NCBI GenBank assembly: GCA_013823325.1
Contig: PNLY01000023.1
Location: 1-57,549, forward strand
Direction: 5' to 3'
Source: Methylobacterium sp.
GTDB taxonomy: Bacteria; Pseudomonadota; Alphaproteobacteria; Rhizobiales; Beijerinckiaceae
DNA: 57,549 nt
In this document: positions 18,371-28,176 of the stretch, piece after piece
Layout of the letters: each line of letters begins with the position of its first letter
Position numbering within the stretch: the first letter of the stretch is position 1
Notes under the pieces: generated by a model
What the model was told of the DNA's origin: nothing
Database searches by the model: none
What the model saw: the letters and a program-made list of their open reading frames with translations, nothing else
Made by a program: the position numbers and the translations under genes

Positions 18371-18510
18371 CGGTTCCGCCGGAGAAAATGCTTCCCTGGA
18401 ATTGGGTAGTCGAATTGCTCCGAAGACAGATTTCCTCTTTTGGGACGGGAATAAGAAAAATCACACTACCTGACGTGAATTGATGCTTCGAGGCCGCTGC
18501 CTTATGTAAA

Positions 18511-18530
18511 ACGTTCGTAATAGCGAACGT
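18511..18530. promoter_or_regulatory. Perfect palindrome in front of the sulfite reductase operon
   Basis: ACGTTCG and CGAACGT form a perfect 7-bp inverted repeat with a 6-base spacer (TAATAG). It ends 14 bases before the ATG of the DUF2849 gene, so it covers the region around the ribosome site or the start of the transcript. Such placement suits a repressor operator or an mRNA hairpin hiding the start. The binding protein is unknown. Confidence 0.55.
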
Positions 18531-18544
18531 AGCGAGCATCATTC

Positions 18545-18898
18545 ATGGCTGCCGCCAAGCGCCCTGCCCTGCCGGTGATCCTGCTGGCCAACGACCTGCT
18601 CGACGGCGATGTCGTCTTCGCGGCGGGCGATGCCGATGGTCTGCACTGGACGCGCGATCCCGGTGCGGCGCTGGTCGGCGATGACGATGCGACTGCTGAC
18701 CGGCTCGATGCTTTCGCCGTCGCAGAACTCGGCAACCAGCATGTCGTCGACGCCTATCTGGTCGATGTCGCGATCGAGGACGGCGTGCCGGTGCCGCGCC
18801 ATTACCGCGAGCGGATGAAGACGACCGGCCCCAGCATCCGGCGCGACCTCGGCAAGCAGGCCGAATTGCCGCTCGCCCAAGCCTTTCTGAGAGCCTGA
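18545..18898 (+). CDS. DUF2849 domain-containing protein
   Basis: 117 residues. The pattern PVILLANDLLDGDVVF, then GLHWTRDPGAALV and VVDAYLVDVAIEDGVPVPRHYRER (split) is that of DUF2849, a family that in alphaproteobacteria is encoded beside the sulfite/nitrite reductase and cysG genes. It has no catalytic motif or membrane segment that I can see. The gene is three bases from the start of the reductase, so it is co-translated with it. A role in reductase maturation or electron delivery is plausible but unproven. Confidence 0.88.
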   Translation: MAAAKRPALPVILLANDLLDGDVVFAAGDADGLHWTRDPGAALVGDDDATADRLDAFAVAELGNQHVVDAYLVDVAIEDGVPVPRHYRERMKTTGPSIRRDLGKQAELPLAQAFLRA

Positions 18899-18901
18899 CG
18901 C

Positions 18902-20572
18902 ATGTATCGCTACGACGAATTCGACGAACGCTTTGTCCGCGAGCGCGTCGCGCAGTTCCGCGACCAGGTCGGCCGCCGGCTCAGCGGCTCGCTGACCGAG
19001 GACGAATTCAAGCCGCTGCGCCTGAAGAACGGCGTCTATCTGCAGCTGCACGCCTATATGCTGCGGATCGCGGTGCCCTACGGCACGCTGTCTTCAAAGC
19101 AGATGCGCCAGCTCGCGCTGATCGGCGAGCGCTATGACCGCGGCTACGGCCATTTCACCACGCGCACCAATCTCCAGTTCAACTGGCCGAAGCTGCGCGA
19201 CATCCCCGACATTCTCGACCTGCTCGCCGATGTCGAGATGCATGCGATCCAGACGTCGGGCAATTGCATCCGCAATGTCACGGCCGACCATTTCGCCGGC
19301 GTTGCCCAGGACGAGGTCGAGGATCCGCGTCCGACCGCCGAGTTGATCCGGCAATGGTCGAGCCTTCACCCGGAGTTCGACTACCTGCCACGCAAGTTCA
19401 AGATCGCGGTGACCGGCGCCGCGCACGACCGCGCCGTGATCAAGGCGCACGATATCGGACTGCGCATCCTGCGCCATCCGGACACGCACGAGATCGGCTA
19501 CGAGGTCATCGTCGGCGGCGGCCTCGGCCGCACCCCGATGATCGGCAAGGTGGTGCGCGACTTCCTGCCCAAGGCCGACCTGCTCGCCTATCTCGAGGCG
19601 ATCATGCGGGTCTACAATCTTGAGGGCCGGCGCGACAACAAGTACAAGGCCAGGGTCAAGATCCTCGTCCACGAGATCGGCACCGAGGAATTCTCCCGCC
19701 GCGTCGAGGAGGAGTTCGCCCGGCTCGACGGCCCCTCGGTCAATGCCGATCCGGCCGAAGTCGCGCGCATCGCCGCCTATTTCGCGCCGCCGGCCTATGA
19801 GACGCTGCCGGCGACCAGCGGCGCCTTTGAGGCGGCCAGGGCCGGCAATCCCGATTTCGCCCGCTGGGCCGAGACCAATCTCACGCCGCACCGCCAGCCG
19901 GGCTATGCCGCTCTGACGATCTCGCTGAAGCCGATCGGCGCGCCTCCGGGCGACGCCACCAGCGAGCAGATGCGTGTCGTCGCCGATCTGGCCGATGAAT
20001 TCTCACTCTCCGAGATCCGTGTCACCCACGCGCAGAACCTCGTCCTGCCGCATGTGAAGCTGTCGGACCTGTTCGCGGTCTGGCAGCGCCTCGGCGAAGC
20101 CGAGCTGGCGACGGCCAATGCCGGGCTGATCACCGACATCATCGCCTGCCCCGGCCTCGACTATTGCGCATTGGCGACGGCCCGCTCGATCCCGATCGCG
20201 CAGGCGCTGGCGCAGCGCTTCGCCGATCCCGTCCGGCAGAAGGAGATCGGTGTGCTCAACATCAAGATCTCCGGCTGCATCAATGCCTGCGGCCACCACC
20301 ATGTCGGCCATATCGGCATTCTCGGCCTCGAGAAGCGTGGCATCGAATCCTACCAGATCACGCTCGGCGGCGACGCGACCGAGAACGCCGCGATCGGCGA
20401 GATCCTCGGCCCCGGCCTTGCCGCCGAGGACGTGCCGGACGCGATCGAGCGCATCGTTTCGGTCTATCTCGCCCAGCGCCAAGCCGGCGAGAGCTTCATC
20501 GACAATGTCCGCCGCATCGGCCTGGCGCCGTTCAAGGCGGCCTTTCAGGAGGTCAGCCATGCCGTTGCTTGA
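18902..20572 (+). CDS. cysI: Nitrite/sulfite reductase hemoprotein (assimilatory sulfite reductase)
   Basis: 556 residues with the two-fold repeat of siroheme reductases. The 4Fe-4S/siroheme cysteines are C-X5-C (Cys416, Cys422 in CPGLDYC) and C-X3-C (Cys459, Cys463 in GCINACG). The first half has FTTRTNLQFNW, GNCIRNVTADHFAG, and RKFKIAVTG. The enzyme makes a six-electron reduction of sulfite to sulfide (or nitrite to ammonia). The surrounding sulfate transporter, DUF2849, DUF934 and cysG favour sulfite. There is no flavoprotein (cysJ) partner here, so electrons probably come from ferredoxin or another donor. The stop overlaps the DUF934 gene by 14 bases. Confidence 0.93.
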   Translation: MYRYDEFDERFVRERVAQFRDQVGRRLSGSLTEDEFKPLRLKNGVYLQLHAYMLRIAVPYGTLSSKQMRQLALIGERYDRGYGHFTTRTNLQFNWPKLRDIPDILDLLADVEMHAIQTSGNCIRNVTADHFAGVAQDEVEDPRPTAELIRQWSSLHPEFDYLPRKFKIAVTGAAHDRAVIKAHDIGLRILRHPDTHEIGYEVIVGGGLGRTPMIGKVVRDFLPKADLLAYLEAIMRVYNLEGRRDNKYKARVKILVHEIGTEEFSRRVEEEFARLDGPSVNADPAEVARIAAYFAPPAYETLPATSGAFEAARAGNPDFARWAETNLTPHRQPGYAALTISLKPIGAPPGDATSEQMRVVADLADEFSLSEIRVTHAQNLVLPHVKLSDLFAVWQRLGEAELATANAGLITDIIACPGLDYCALATARSIPIAQALAQRFADPVRQKEIGVLNIKISGCINACGHHHVGHIGILGLEKRGIESYQITLGGDATENAAIGEILGPGLAAEDVPDAIERIVSVYLAQRQAGESFIDNVRRIGLAPFKAAFQEVSHAVA

Positions 20573-21077
20573 TCGTCACGGCGCCAAGGCCGAGATCTGG
20601 GCGCGCAGCGAAGGCGCTGCGATCGGCACTGTCTCGCATGCGCTCGTCGAGTGGGCAGCACTGCCGGAAGCGCTCGCGCAGAAGACGCGCGACCAGCGCA
20701 TCGGCGTCGTCATCCCCAACACTGTGCGCATTCCCGAGCTGAAGCTGCTGATGCGGCAGCTCTCCCTGATCGCGATCAGCTTCCCCTCCTTCGGCGATGG
20801 GCGCGGCTTCAGCCTGGCGCGCCTGATCCGCAATCACGGCTTCACCGGCACCTTGCGCGCCAGCGGCCCGCTGATCGTCGACCAGTTCGCCTATGCCCTT
20901 GCCTGCGGTTTCGACGAGGTCGAGCTGCCGGAGGTGAGCGCCGCGCGCCAGCCGGTCGAGCAATGGACCCGCGCGCTCGGCCAGATCAGCCATGGCTATC
21001 AGCGCGGCTATGGCGACAGCGGCAACATCCTCGACCGGCGCCGTTCGGCCCGGCTGAAACATGCGGCGGCGGGCTGA
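20559..21077 (+). CDS. DUF934 domain-containing protein
   Basis: 172 residues. The DUF934 hallmarks are visible: IGVVIPNTVRIPELKLL, FPSFGDGRGFSLARLIR (split), GFTGTLRASGPLIVDQFAYALACGFDEVEL (split), and a C-terminal YQRGYG. DUF934 genes follow sulfite reductase genes very widely in alpha-, beta- and gammaproteobacteria and are thought to be an accessory subunit or electron partner, though no function is firmly shown. The ATG lies 14 bases inside the end of cysI, with GGAGG upstream, so translation is coupled. Confidence 0.92.
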   Translation: MPLLDRHGAKAEIWARSEGAAIGTVSHALVEWAALPEALAQKTRDQRIGVVIPNTVRIPELKLLMRQLSLIAISFPSFGDGRGFSLARLIRNHGFTGTLRASGPLIVDQFAYALACGFDEVELPEVSAARQPVEQWTRALGQISHGYQRGYGDSGNILDRRRSARLKHAAAG

Positions 21078-21153
21078 GACGATGCACGGCTCGGCCCAAT
21101 CCAGCCTGCGCCGGCCCGCCGATCGCCATAGCGACGATGAATGGGAGGAAGCC

Positions 21154-21330
21154 ATGCTGACCGACATCGACCGTGCCATCGGCCAGTCCGCTCCCGCCCC
21201 ACGCGAGCGCTGGTTCGATCTTTGCTTCCGGCTTATCATCCTGGTGCTTGCCGGCCTGTGGTTGTTCGTGCCACCTGCGGGCGACAGCCGGATGCCACCC
21301 GATGTGAAGGCCGCAGCGACGCAACGATGA
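21154..21330 (+). CDS. Small single-span membrane protein (58 aa) in the sulfite reductase operon
   Basis: Not recognised. GGGAGGAAG stands just before the ATG, a near-perfect ribosome site. A hydrophilic N-terminal ~22 residues leads into a single hydrophobic helix (LCFRLIILVLAGLWLFVPP, residues ~25-43) and a short polar tail. The stop overlaps the cysG start (ATGA), which ties it firmly to the operon. Two upstream in-frame ATGs (21061, 21082) exist but lack such a ribosome site. It could anchor the reductase or a sirohaem enzyme at the membrane; this is inference. Confidence 0.7.
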   Translation: MLTDIDRAIGQSAPAPRERWFDLCFRLIILVLAGLWLFVPPAGDSRMPPDVKAAATQR

Positions 21331-22784
21331 GCGCGAGACGCCCTGAGACAATATCCCCGCGCCGGATCGACCGGCTCGCTACCCTGCCGCTCTTCCACAA
21401 GCTGGAGGGGCGCAAGGTCGTGCTCGCGGGTTCGAGCGAGGGCGCGCTCTGGAAGGCTGAACTGCTGGCCGCTGCCGGCTCCGAACTGCTTGTCCTCGCC
21501 GGCGACAGCCCGGAGCTCTTTGCCGGGCTCGCGAGCGATCCGCCGGCCGGTTCGGTGACGGTGCTGCCGCGCGCCTGGCAGGCCGATGATCTCGACGGCG
21601 CGGCACTCGCCATCGCCGATATCGACTCGCCGGACGAGGCCAAGGCCTTCGTCGCCGCAGCCCGGCAGAGCGGCGTGCCGGTCAACCTCGTCGACAAGCC
21701 CGAATTCTGCGATTTCGCCTTCGGCTCGCTGGTCAACCGCTCGCCGCTCGTGGTCGCGATCTCGACCGACGGCGCCGCGCCCGTCTTCGGCCAGGCGATC
21801 CGCGCTAAGATCGAGGCGCTGCTGCCGGCGGGCCTGAAGGCCTGGGCACAGGCCGCGCATGATTGGCGCCCGATGGTCAAGGCACGCGAGCTTTCCTTCC
21901 CGCTCCGCCGCGACTTCTGGGAACGCTTCACCAGCCGCGCGCTCGCCGAGCCGCAGCGCCGGCCCGACGATAATGATCGCAGCGATCTCTCCACCGTTCT
22001 CGACGAGATCGAGCGCGGCGGCACGCCGCACGGCCGCGTCACGCTGGTCGGTGCCGGCCCGGGCGATCCGGAACTGCTGACGCTGAAGGCGATCCGGGCG
22101 CTGCAGAGCGCCGACATCATCCTCTATGACGACCTCGTCTCGGCCGGTGTGCTCGAACTCGCCCGGCGCGAGGCCAAGCGCATGCTGGTCGGCAAGCAGG
22201 GCTATGGCCCAGCGGTGAAGCAGGACGACATCAACGCGATGCTGGTCTCGCTCGCTGCACAGGGCAAGCATGTCGTCCGCCTGAAAGGCGGCGATCCCGG
22301 CATTTTTGGCCGCGCCGGCGAGGAAATCGAGGCCTGCCATCGCGCCGGCATTCCGGTCGCGATCGTGCCCGGCATCTCGGCGGCGCAGGGCGCGGCCGCC
22401 TCGCTGGGCCTGTCGCTGACCCATCGCGACCACGCCCGGCGGCTGCAATTCGTCACCGGCCATGCCCGCGACGGCAAGCTGCCGCAGGATCTCGACTGGA
22501 AGGCGCTCGCCGACCCGGCCGCGACGACGGCGCTCTACATGGCGCGCGCTACCCTGCCATTGTTCCGCGAGAAGGCGCTCGCCGCCGGGCTCGATCCGGC
22601 AACGCCGGCGATCGCCGTGCTCGGCACCACCACGCCGGAAGAAAAACGGATCGCCAGCACGATCGCCGCACTGCCCGAGCGTCTCGGCGAGCTGCCGAGC
22701 AAGGGGCCGGTCCTCGTCCTGATCGGCCACGCCATGGGCGCTGCGCAGCCGGCCGAGGCCGGTGTAAGGTCGGCCCAATGCTGA
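21327..22784 (+). CDS. cysG: Siroheme synthase (uroporphyrinogen-III C-methyltransferase / precorrin-2 dehydrogenase-ferrochelatase)
   Basis: 485 residues, the bifunctional CysG layout. The N-terminal ~215 residues are the NAD-dependent dehydrogenase/chelatase part: LFHKLEGRKVVLAG, NLVDKPEFCDFAFGSLVNRSP (split) and VAISTDGAAPVFGQAIR (split). The C-terminal SUMT part begins at VTLVGAGPGDPELLTLKA and includes VRLKGGDPGIFGRAGEE and VPGISAAQGAAA. It makes the siroheme needed by the reductase upstream. The first glycine-rich motif, VVLAGSSEGALWKA, is a little degenerate compared with GxGxxA, so NAD binding could be checked. Confidence 0.95.
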   Translation: MSARRPETISPRRIDRLATLPLFHKLEGRKVVLAGSSEGALWKAELLAAAGSELLVLAGDSPELFAGLASDPPAGSVTVLPRAWQADDLDGAALAIADIDSPDEAKAFVAAARQSGVPVNLVDKPEFCDFAFGSLVNRSPLVVAISTDGAAPVFGQAIRAKIEALLPAGLKAWAQAAHDWRPMVKARELSFPLRRDFWERFTSRALAEPQRRPDDNDRSDLSTVLDEIERGGTPHGRVTLVGAGPGDPELLTLKAIRALQSADIILYDDLVSAGVLELARREAKRMLVGKQGYGPAVKQDDINAMLVSLAAQGKHVVRLKGGDPGIFGRAGEEIEACHRAGIPVAIVPGISAAQGAAASLGLSLTHRDHARRLQFVTGHARDGKLPQDLDWKALADPAATTALYMARATLPLFREKALAAGLDPATPAIAVLGTTTPEEKRIASTIAALPERLGELPSKGPVLVLIGHAMGAAQPAEAGVRSAQC

Positions 22785-22884
22785 TTTGAACCAAACTGCC
22801 GGAGACGCGTTTTCTCTCTGGCGCTGAAAGTTTGGAAGGGCTCTACTGCGCTCTCCGGTTGAGTAATGACCGCCAATTCAGTAC

Positions 22885-22907
22885 GTTCTGTTTGTTATTA
22901 AGAACAA
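22885..22907. promoter_or_regulatory. Overlapping inverted repeats upstream of the sulfate transporter operon
   Basis: GTTCT-N11-AGAAC (22885-22905) overlaps TTGTT-N6-AACAA (22892-22907) in a locally AT-rich stretch about 55-75 bases before the sbp start. The arrangement resembles an operator or a LysR-type (CysB-like) site, but no specific consensus can be matched with confidence. Confidence 0.3.
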
Positions 22908-22958
22908 GATTTGAACTGTTCCAACGGTTCGAAGCGCTGTTCAGCACGGAGCACTGAG

Positions 22959-23996
22959 ATGACGCGACACAGACTTCACCGCCTGCTGCAAGCCGGCCTG
23001 GCACTCGGAGCCTTCGCCGTCTGCTTCGGCGTGATCAGCGGCGCCCGCGCCCAGACCGAGCTGCTCAACGTCTCCTATGACCCGACCCGCGAGCTCTATC
23101 GCGAGATCAACGCGGCCTTCATCGCCGACTGGAACGGCAAGAACGCCAAGAAGATCAGCACGATCCGGCAGTCGCATGGCGGCTCGGGCGCCCAGGCCCG
23201 CACCGTGATCGACGGCCTCAATGCCGACGTGCTGACGCTGGCGCTCGCCGGCGACATCGACGCGGTGGCTGAGCGCTCGAAGAAACTGCCTCTCGACTGG
23301 CAGAAGCGCCTGCCGCAGAACTCCTCGCCCTACACCTCGACCATCGTGTTCCTGGTCCGCAAGGGTAATCCGAAAGCGATCAAGGACTGGGGCGACCTGG
23401 TGAAGCCGGGCGTCCAGATCATCACGCCGAATCCGAAGACTTCGGGCGGGGCGCGCTGGAACTATCTCGCCGCCTGGGCCTATGCCGAAAAGGCCTTCAA
23501 CAAGGACGAGGCCAAGGTCCGCGACTATATCGGCAAGCTGCTCACCAATGTCCCGGTGCTCGACACCGGCGCGCGCGGCGCGACCACGACCTTCACCCAG
23601 CGTGGCATCGGCGACGTCTTCCTGTCCTGGGAGAACGAGGCCTTCCTGGCGCTGAAGGAGTTCGGCGAGGACAAGTTCGACATCGTCGTGCCTTCGCTCT
23701 CGATCCTGGCCGAGCCGCCGGTCGCGGTGGTCGACGGCAATGTCGACGCCAAGGGCACCCGTGCGGAGGCGCAGGCCTATCTCGAATTCCTCTACACGCC
23801 GAAGGGCCAGGCGATCATCGCCAAGAACTACTACCGCCCGCGCAATCCCGAAGCTGCCGACCCCAAGGACATCGCCCGCTTCCCGAAGGTCGAGCTCGTC
23901 ACCATCGATGAGAGCTTCGGCGGCTGGGCCAAGGCGCAGCCCACCCATTTCGGTGACGGCGGCACCTTCGACCAGCTCTACAAGCCAGCCCGGTAA
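22959..23996 (+). CDS. sbp: Sulfate ABC transporter substrate-binding protein
   Basis: 345 residues. The signal peptide covers about residues 1-32 (hydrophobic [19 protein letters not shown]). The mature part has the Sbp/CysP signatures [67 protein letters not shown] and [17 protein letters not shown] (each split as needed). It binds sulfate (or thiosulfate) in the periplasm and delivers it to CysTWA. The start was placed at MTRHRLHR because it gives a basic N-region of a signal peptide. The next gene begins four bases after the stop. Confidence 0.94.
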   Translation: MTRHRLHRLLQAGLALGAFAVCFGVISGARAQTELLNVSYDPTRELYREINAAFIADWNGKNAKKISTIRQSHGGSGAQARTVIDGLNADVLTLALAGDIDAVAERSKKLPLDWQKRLPQNSSPYTSTIVFLVRKGNPKAIKDWGDLVKPGVQIITPNPKTSGGARWNYLAAWAYAEKAFNKDEAKVRDYIGKLLTNVPVLDTGARGATTTFTQRGIGDVFLSWENEAFLALKEFGEDKFDIVVPSLSILAEPPVAVVDGNVDAKGTRAEAQAYLEFLYTPKGQAIIAKNYYRPRNPEAADPKDIARFPKVELVTIDESFGGWAKAQPTHFGDGGTFDQLYKPAR

Positions 23997-23999
23997 GCC

Positions 24000-24845
24000 A
24001 TGACAGCGACAGTCTTCCGCTGGCGCGAGCCCAGCATCCTGCCAGGCTTCGGCCTGGCGCTGGGTATCACCGTGACGGCGCTGTCGCTGATCGTGCTGAT
24101 TCCGCTCGCTGCGCTCTTCATCAAGGCGGCTAGTGCCGGACCTGCCGACATCTGGGCAGTAGCGACCTCGCCGCGCACGCTCGCCGCATTGAAGCTCTCG
24201 TTCTTCGGGGCGTTCTTCGCGGCGACGGTGAATGCTGTCTTCGGACTGATCCTGGCATGGGTGCTCGTCCGCTACGATTTTCCGGGCAGACGCCTGATCG
24301 ATGCGGCGGTCGACCTGCCCTTCGCCCTGCCGACGGCGGTCGCCGGCATCGCGCTCGCGGCGATCTATGCGCCCAATGGCTGGGTCGGCAGCCTGCTCGC
24401 GCCCTATGCCATCAAGGTCGCCTACACGCCGCTCGGCGTGATGGTGGCGCTGATCTTCATCGGTTTGCCCTTCGTCGTGCGCACGATCCAACCGGTGCTG
24501 GAGGAATTGCCGGCCGATATCGAGGAGGCTGCGGCGCTGCTCGGCGCCAGCCGTTGGCGCACCGTCTTCACCGTGCTGCTGCCGCCGGTGCTGCCGGCCT
24601 TGCTGACCGGCTTCGTGCTCGCCTTCGCCCGTGCCGTCGGCGAATACGGCTCGGTGATCTTCATCGCCGGCAATGTGCCGATGGTCTCCGAGATCGCCCC
24701 GCTGCTGATCGTGATCCGGCTGGAGCAGTTCGACTATGCCGGAGCGGCCGTGGTCGCGACGATCATGCTGCTGCTCTCGTTCTCGCTGATCCTTCTGGTT
24801 AACCTGATCCAGGCCAGCGCCCGCCGGAGGTTCGGCGATGTCTGA
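24000..24845 (+). CDS. cysT: Sulfate ABC transporter permease CysT
   Basis: 281 residues with about six transmembrane helices. The EAA loop typical of importers is EEAAALLGASRWRTVFTVLLPPVLPA (split: EEAAALLGASRW, TVLLPPVLPAL). DLPFALPTAVAGIAL and ARAVGEYGSVIFIAGN are CysT landmarks. It forms the inner-membrane channel with CysW. The start overlaps closely with the end of sbp, and the stop overlaps cysW by eight bases. Confidence 0.95.
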   Translation: MTATVFRWREPSILPGFGLALGITVTALSLIVLIPLAALFIKAASAGPADIWAVATSPRTLAALKLSFFGAFFAATVNAVFGLILAWVLVRYDFPGRRLIDAAVDLPFALPTAVAGIALAAIYAPNGWVGSLLAPYAIKVAYTPLGVMVALIFIGLPFVVRTIQPVLEELPADIEEAAALLGASRWRTVFTVLLPPVLPALLTGFVLAFARAVGEYGSVIFIAGNVPMVSEIAPLLIVIRLEQFDYAGAAVVATIMLLLSFSLILLVNLIQASARRRFGDV

Positions 24846-25731
24846 CGCCAGCCTGCCCTACCAGATCGAGGATCTCGCCCCCGCCCGCGCCGCCCGGCGC
24901 GTCAAGGGCGAGTCCCGCATCGTCCAGTTCGTGCTGGTCGCGATTTCGCTCCTCTTCCTTTGCCTCTTCCTGTTCCTGCCGTTGATCTCGGTCTTCGTCG
25001 AGGCCGGGGCGCGTGGCTGGCACGCCTACCGTGAGGCGATCCTCGAACCCGATGCCTTGGCGGCGATCCGGTTGACCCTGCTCATCGCGGCGATCGCGGT
25101 GCCGTTCAACGTGATCATCGGACTGGCGGCCGCCTGGGCGATCGCCAAGTTCGAGTTCCGGGGGAAAAGCCTGCTGATCAGCTTCATCGACCTGCCCTTT
25201 TCGGTCTCGCCGGTGATCTCGGGCCTGGTCTTCGTGCTGCTCTTCGGCGCGCAGGGCTATTTCGGTCCTTGGCTCGCGGCCAACGACCTCAAGATCATCT
25301 TCGCCGTGCCGGGTATCCTGCTGGCGACGATCTTCGTCACCTTCCCCTTCGTCGCGCGCGAGCTGATCCCGCACATGCAGTCGCTCGGTTCGGCCGACGA
25401 GGAGACGGCGCTGACCTTGGGCGCCTCGCCCTGGCGCACCTTCTTCACGGTCACCTTGCCGAACGTGAAATGGAGCCTGTTCTATGGCGTGCTGCTCTGC
25501 AATGCCCGCGCCATGGGCGAGTTCGGCGCCGTCGCCGTCGTCTCCGGCAAGATCCGCGGCGTGACCACGACCATGCCGCTGCATGTCGAGATTCTCTACA
25601 ACGAGTACATGGGCGCCGCGGCCTTCGCCGTCGCTTCGCTGCTTGCGGGCCTCGCCCTCGTCACGCTCGTCCTGAAAACCGTGCTGGAATGGCATTTCGC
25701 CGACGCGATCGCCGCCAGCCGTCGTCACTGA
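24838..25731 (+). CDS. cysW: Sulfate ABC transporter permease CysW
   Basis: 297 residues, six predicted transmembrane helices. DLPFSVSPVISGLVFVLLFG is the CysW form of the motif shared with CysT, and the EAA loop is EETALTLGASPWRTFF. CNARAMGEFGAVAVVSGKI follows, and the end contains LHVEILYNEY. The 45-residue cytoplasmic N-terminus is usual. It pairs with CysT. The next gene, cysA, begins 12 bases after the stop. Confidence 0.95.
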   Translation: MSDASLPYQIEDLAPARAARRVKGESRIVQFVLVAISLLFLCLFLFLPLISVFVEAGARGWHAYREAILEPDALAAIRLTLLIAAIAVPFNVIIGLAAAWAIAKFEFRGKSLLISFIDLPFSVSPVISGLVFVLLFGAQGYFGPWLAANDLKIIFAVPGILLATIFVTFPFVARELIPHMQSLGSADEETALTLGASPWRTFFTVTLPNVKWSLFYGVLLCNARAMGEFGAVAVVSGKIRGVTTTMPLHVEILYNEYMGAAAFAVASLLAGLALVTLVLKTVLEWHFADAIAASRRH

Positions 25732-25743
25732 GTGGAACAGCCC

Positions 25744-26790
<1,047 letters not shown>

Positions 26791-26863
26791 TGCCGCCCTC
26801 GCCTTTCGCGCACCGGGCAGGTTATGCCTGTCGCCTGACACGGTCTGACGACAGGAGGCGGCC

Positions 26864-27301
26864 ATGAAGGCGCGGGCGAAATGGGTCGAGGGCATGGCCT
26901 TCATGGGCGAGGCCGGCAGCGGCCATGCCGTGATCATGGACGGCGCGCCTGAATATGGCGGCCGCAATATCGGCATCCGGCCGATGGAGATGCTGCTGAT
27001 CGGGCTCGCCGGCTGCACCGGCTTCGACGTCGTGCAAATCCTCAAGAAGGGGCGCGAGGCGGTCACCGGCTGCGAGGTCGAGGTCGAGGCGGAGCGGGCG
27101 ACCGAGGACCCCAAGGTCTTCACCAGGATCCACATCGCCTATCGCGTCAGCGGCCGCGGCCTGTCGCAGGCCAAGGCCGAGCGCGCCGTCACATTGTCGA
27201 AGGAAAAATACTGTTCCGCTTCGATCATGCTGGGCGCGACCGCCGAAATGAGCACCTCGCTCGTCGTCGTCGACGAGCTGCAACAGGAGGCCGCGGAATG
27301 A
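26864..27301 (+). CDS. OsmC family peroxiredoxin-like protein
   Basis: 145 residues of the OsmC/Ohr fold. The two reactive cysteines are at the expected places: Cys51 in GLAGCTGFDVV and Cys117 in KEKYCSASIML. RPMEMLLIGLAGC is typical of the YhfA-like branch. Such proteins reduce organic hydroperoxides or bind thiols. It begins 73 bases after cysA and its stop overlaps the rhodanese start (ATGA), which suggests it is part of the sulfur transcript and may handle persulfide or oxidised thiols. That link is inference. Confidence 0.9.
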   Translation: MKARAKWVEGMAFMGEAGSGHAVIMDGAPEYGGRNIGIRPMEMLLIGLAGCTGFDVVQILKKGREAVTGCEVEVEAERATEDPKVFTRIHIAYRVSGRGLSQAKAERAVTLSKEKYCSASIMLGATAEMSTSLVVVDELQQEAAE

Positions 27302-28155
27302 CGGATATCCCGACCTCGGGGCTGGTATCTACCGAAGTCCTGGCCGGAGCGCTGGGCTCGCCCGATCTCGTCATCATCGACATCCGTGGTGCTGCCGAGG
27401 GCGGGCGCCAGGCCTTTGAGGCTGGTCATATCCCGGGCGCCGTGCACAGCGACTACGCCGCCGATGGCTGGCGCGCCAAGGTCGGCAATGCGCCGGGCAT
27501 GCTGCCGCCGCTCGATCATCTCGCTGAGCTGGCGGGCCGGCTCGGCATTACGCCGCCGAGCAAGGTGGTCATCGTACCTGCCGGGCTCACCGCCAGCGAT
27601 CTTGCCGCTGCAACCCGCGTCTATTGGACGCTGAAGCTGATCGGCCATGGCCAGCAGGCGATCCTCGATGGCGGCTTCAAGGGCTGGCAGAGCTCGCTTG
27701 GGCTGCCGATCGAGACCGGGCCGTCCAAGCCGGTATCGGCTTCGCCCTATCCGGTAGTGATGCAGCAGAAGCTGCGCAGCACCGCCGATGCCACCCTTGT
27801 CGCCTCGCGCAGCAAGCTCGCGACGCTGGTCGACGCCCGCTCGGCCAGTTATTTCGAGGGCAAGGAGAAGGCGGCCGAGGCCACGCGCGCCGGGCATATC
27901 CCGGGCGCCGTCTCGCGCGATTATTCGGCGGCCTTCGATCCCGCGACGGGACGCTTCAGGCCTGTCGGAGACCTCGCCGTCTTGTTCGGCTCGGTGCCGC
28001 AGGGACCTGCGATCTCCTATTGCAACACGGGCCATACGGCCTCGTTCAACTGGTTCGTTATGTCGGAGTTGCTCGAGCGCGAGGAGGTCTCGCTCTACGA
28101 TGGCTCGATGACGGACTGGACTCAGGATCCGGAACGGCCGGTCGAGGCGAGCTGA
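27298..28155 (+). CDS. sseA: Sulfurtransferase (two-domain rhodanese; thiosulfate or mercaptopyruvate type)
   Basis: 285 residues with two rhodanese domains. The first is inactive: VVIVPAGLTASDLAA stands where a Cys loop would be. The second holds the catalytic Cys242 in ISYCNTGHTASFNWF. The loop CNTGHT differs from both the CRKGVT of rhodaneses and CGSGVT of mercaptopyruvate enzymes, so the donor cannot be assigned. HIPGA motifs occur in both halves. It closes the sulfur operon and is followed by a palindromic repeat. The gene symbol is by family only. Confidence 0.88.
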   Translation: MTDIPTSGLVSTEVLAGALGSPDLVIIDIRGAAEGGRQAFEAGHIPGAVHSDYAADGWRAKVGNAPGMLPPLDHLAELAGRLGITPPSKVVIVPAGLTASDLAAATRVYWTLKLIGHGQQAILDGGFKGWQSSLGLPIETGPSKPVSASPYPVVMQQKLRSTADATLVASRSKLATLVDARSASYFEGKEKAAEATRAGHIPGAVSRDYSAAFDPATGRFRPVGDLAVLFGSVPQGPAISYCNTGHTASFNWFVMSELLEREEVSLYDGSMTDWTQDPERPVEAS

Positions 28156-28176
28156 GGCTGCGACCGAGCCCGCTAG

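Noticed and set aside
27298..28155. Rhodanese as a broken gene because the first domain lacks the catalytic cysteine
   Set aside because: Loss of the cysteine in the first domain is normal for two-domain rhodaneses; the second domain is complete.
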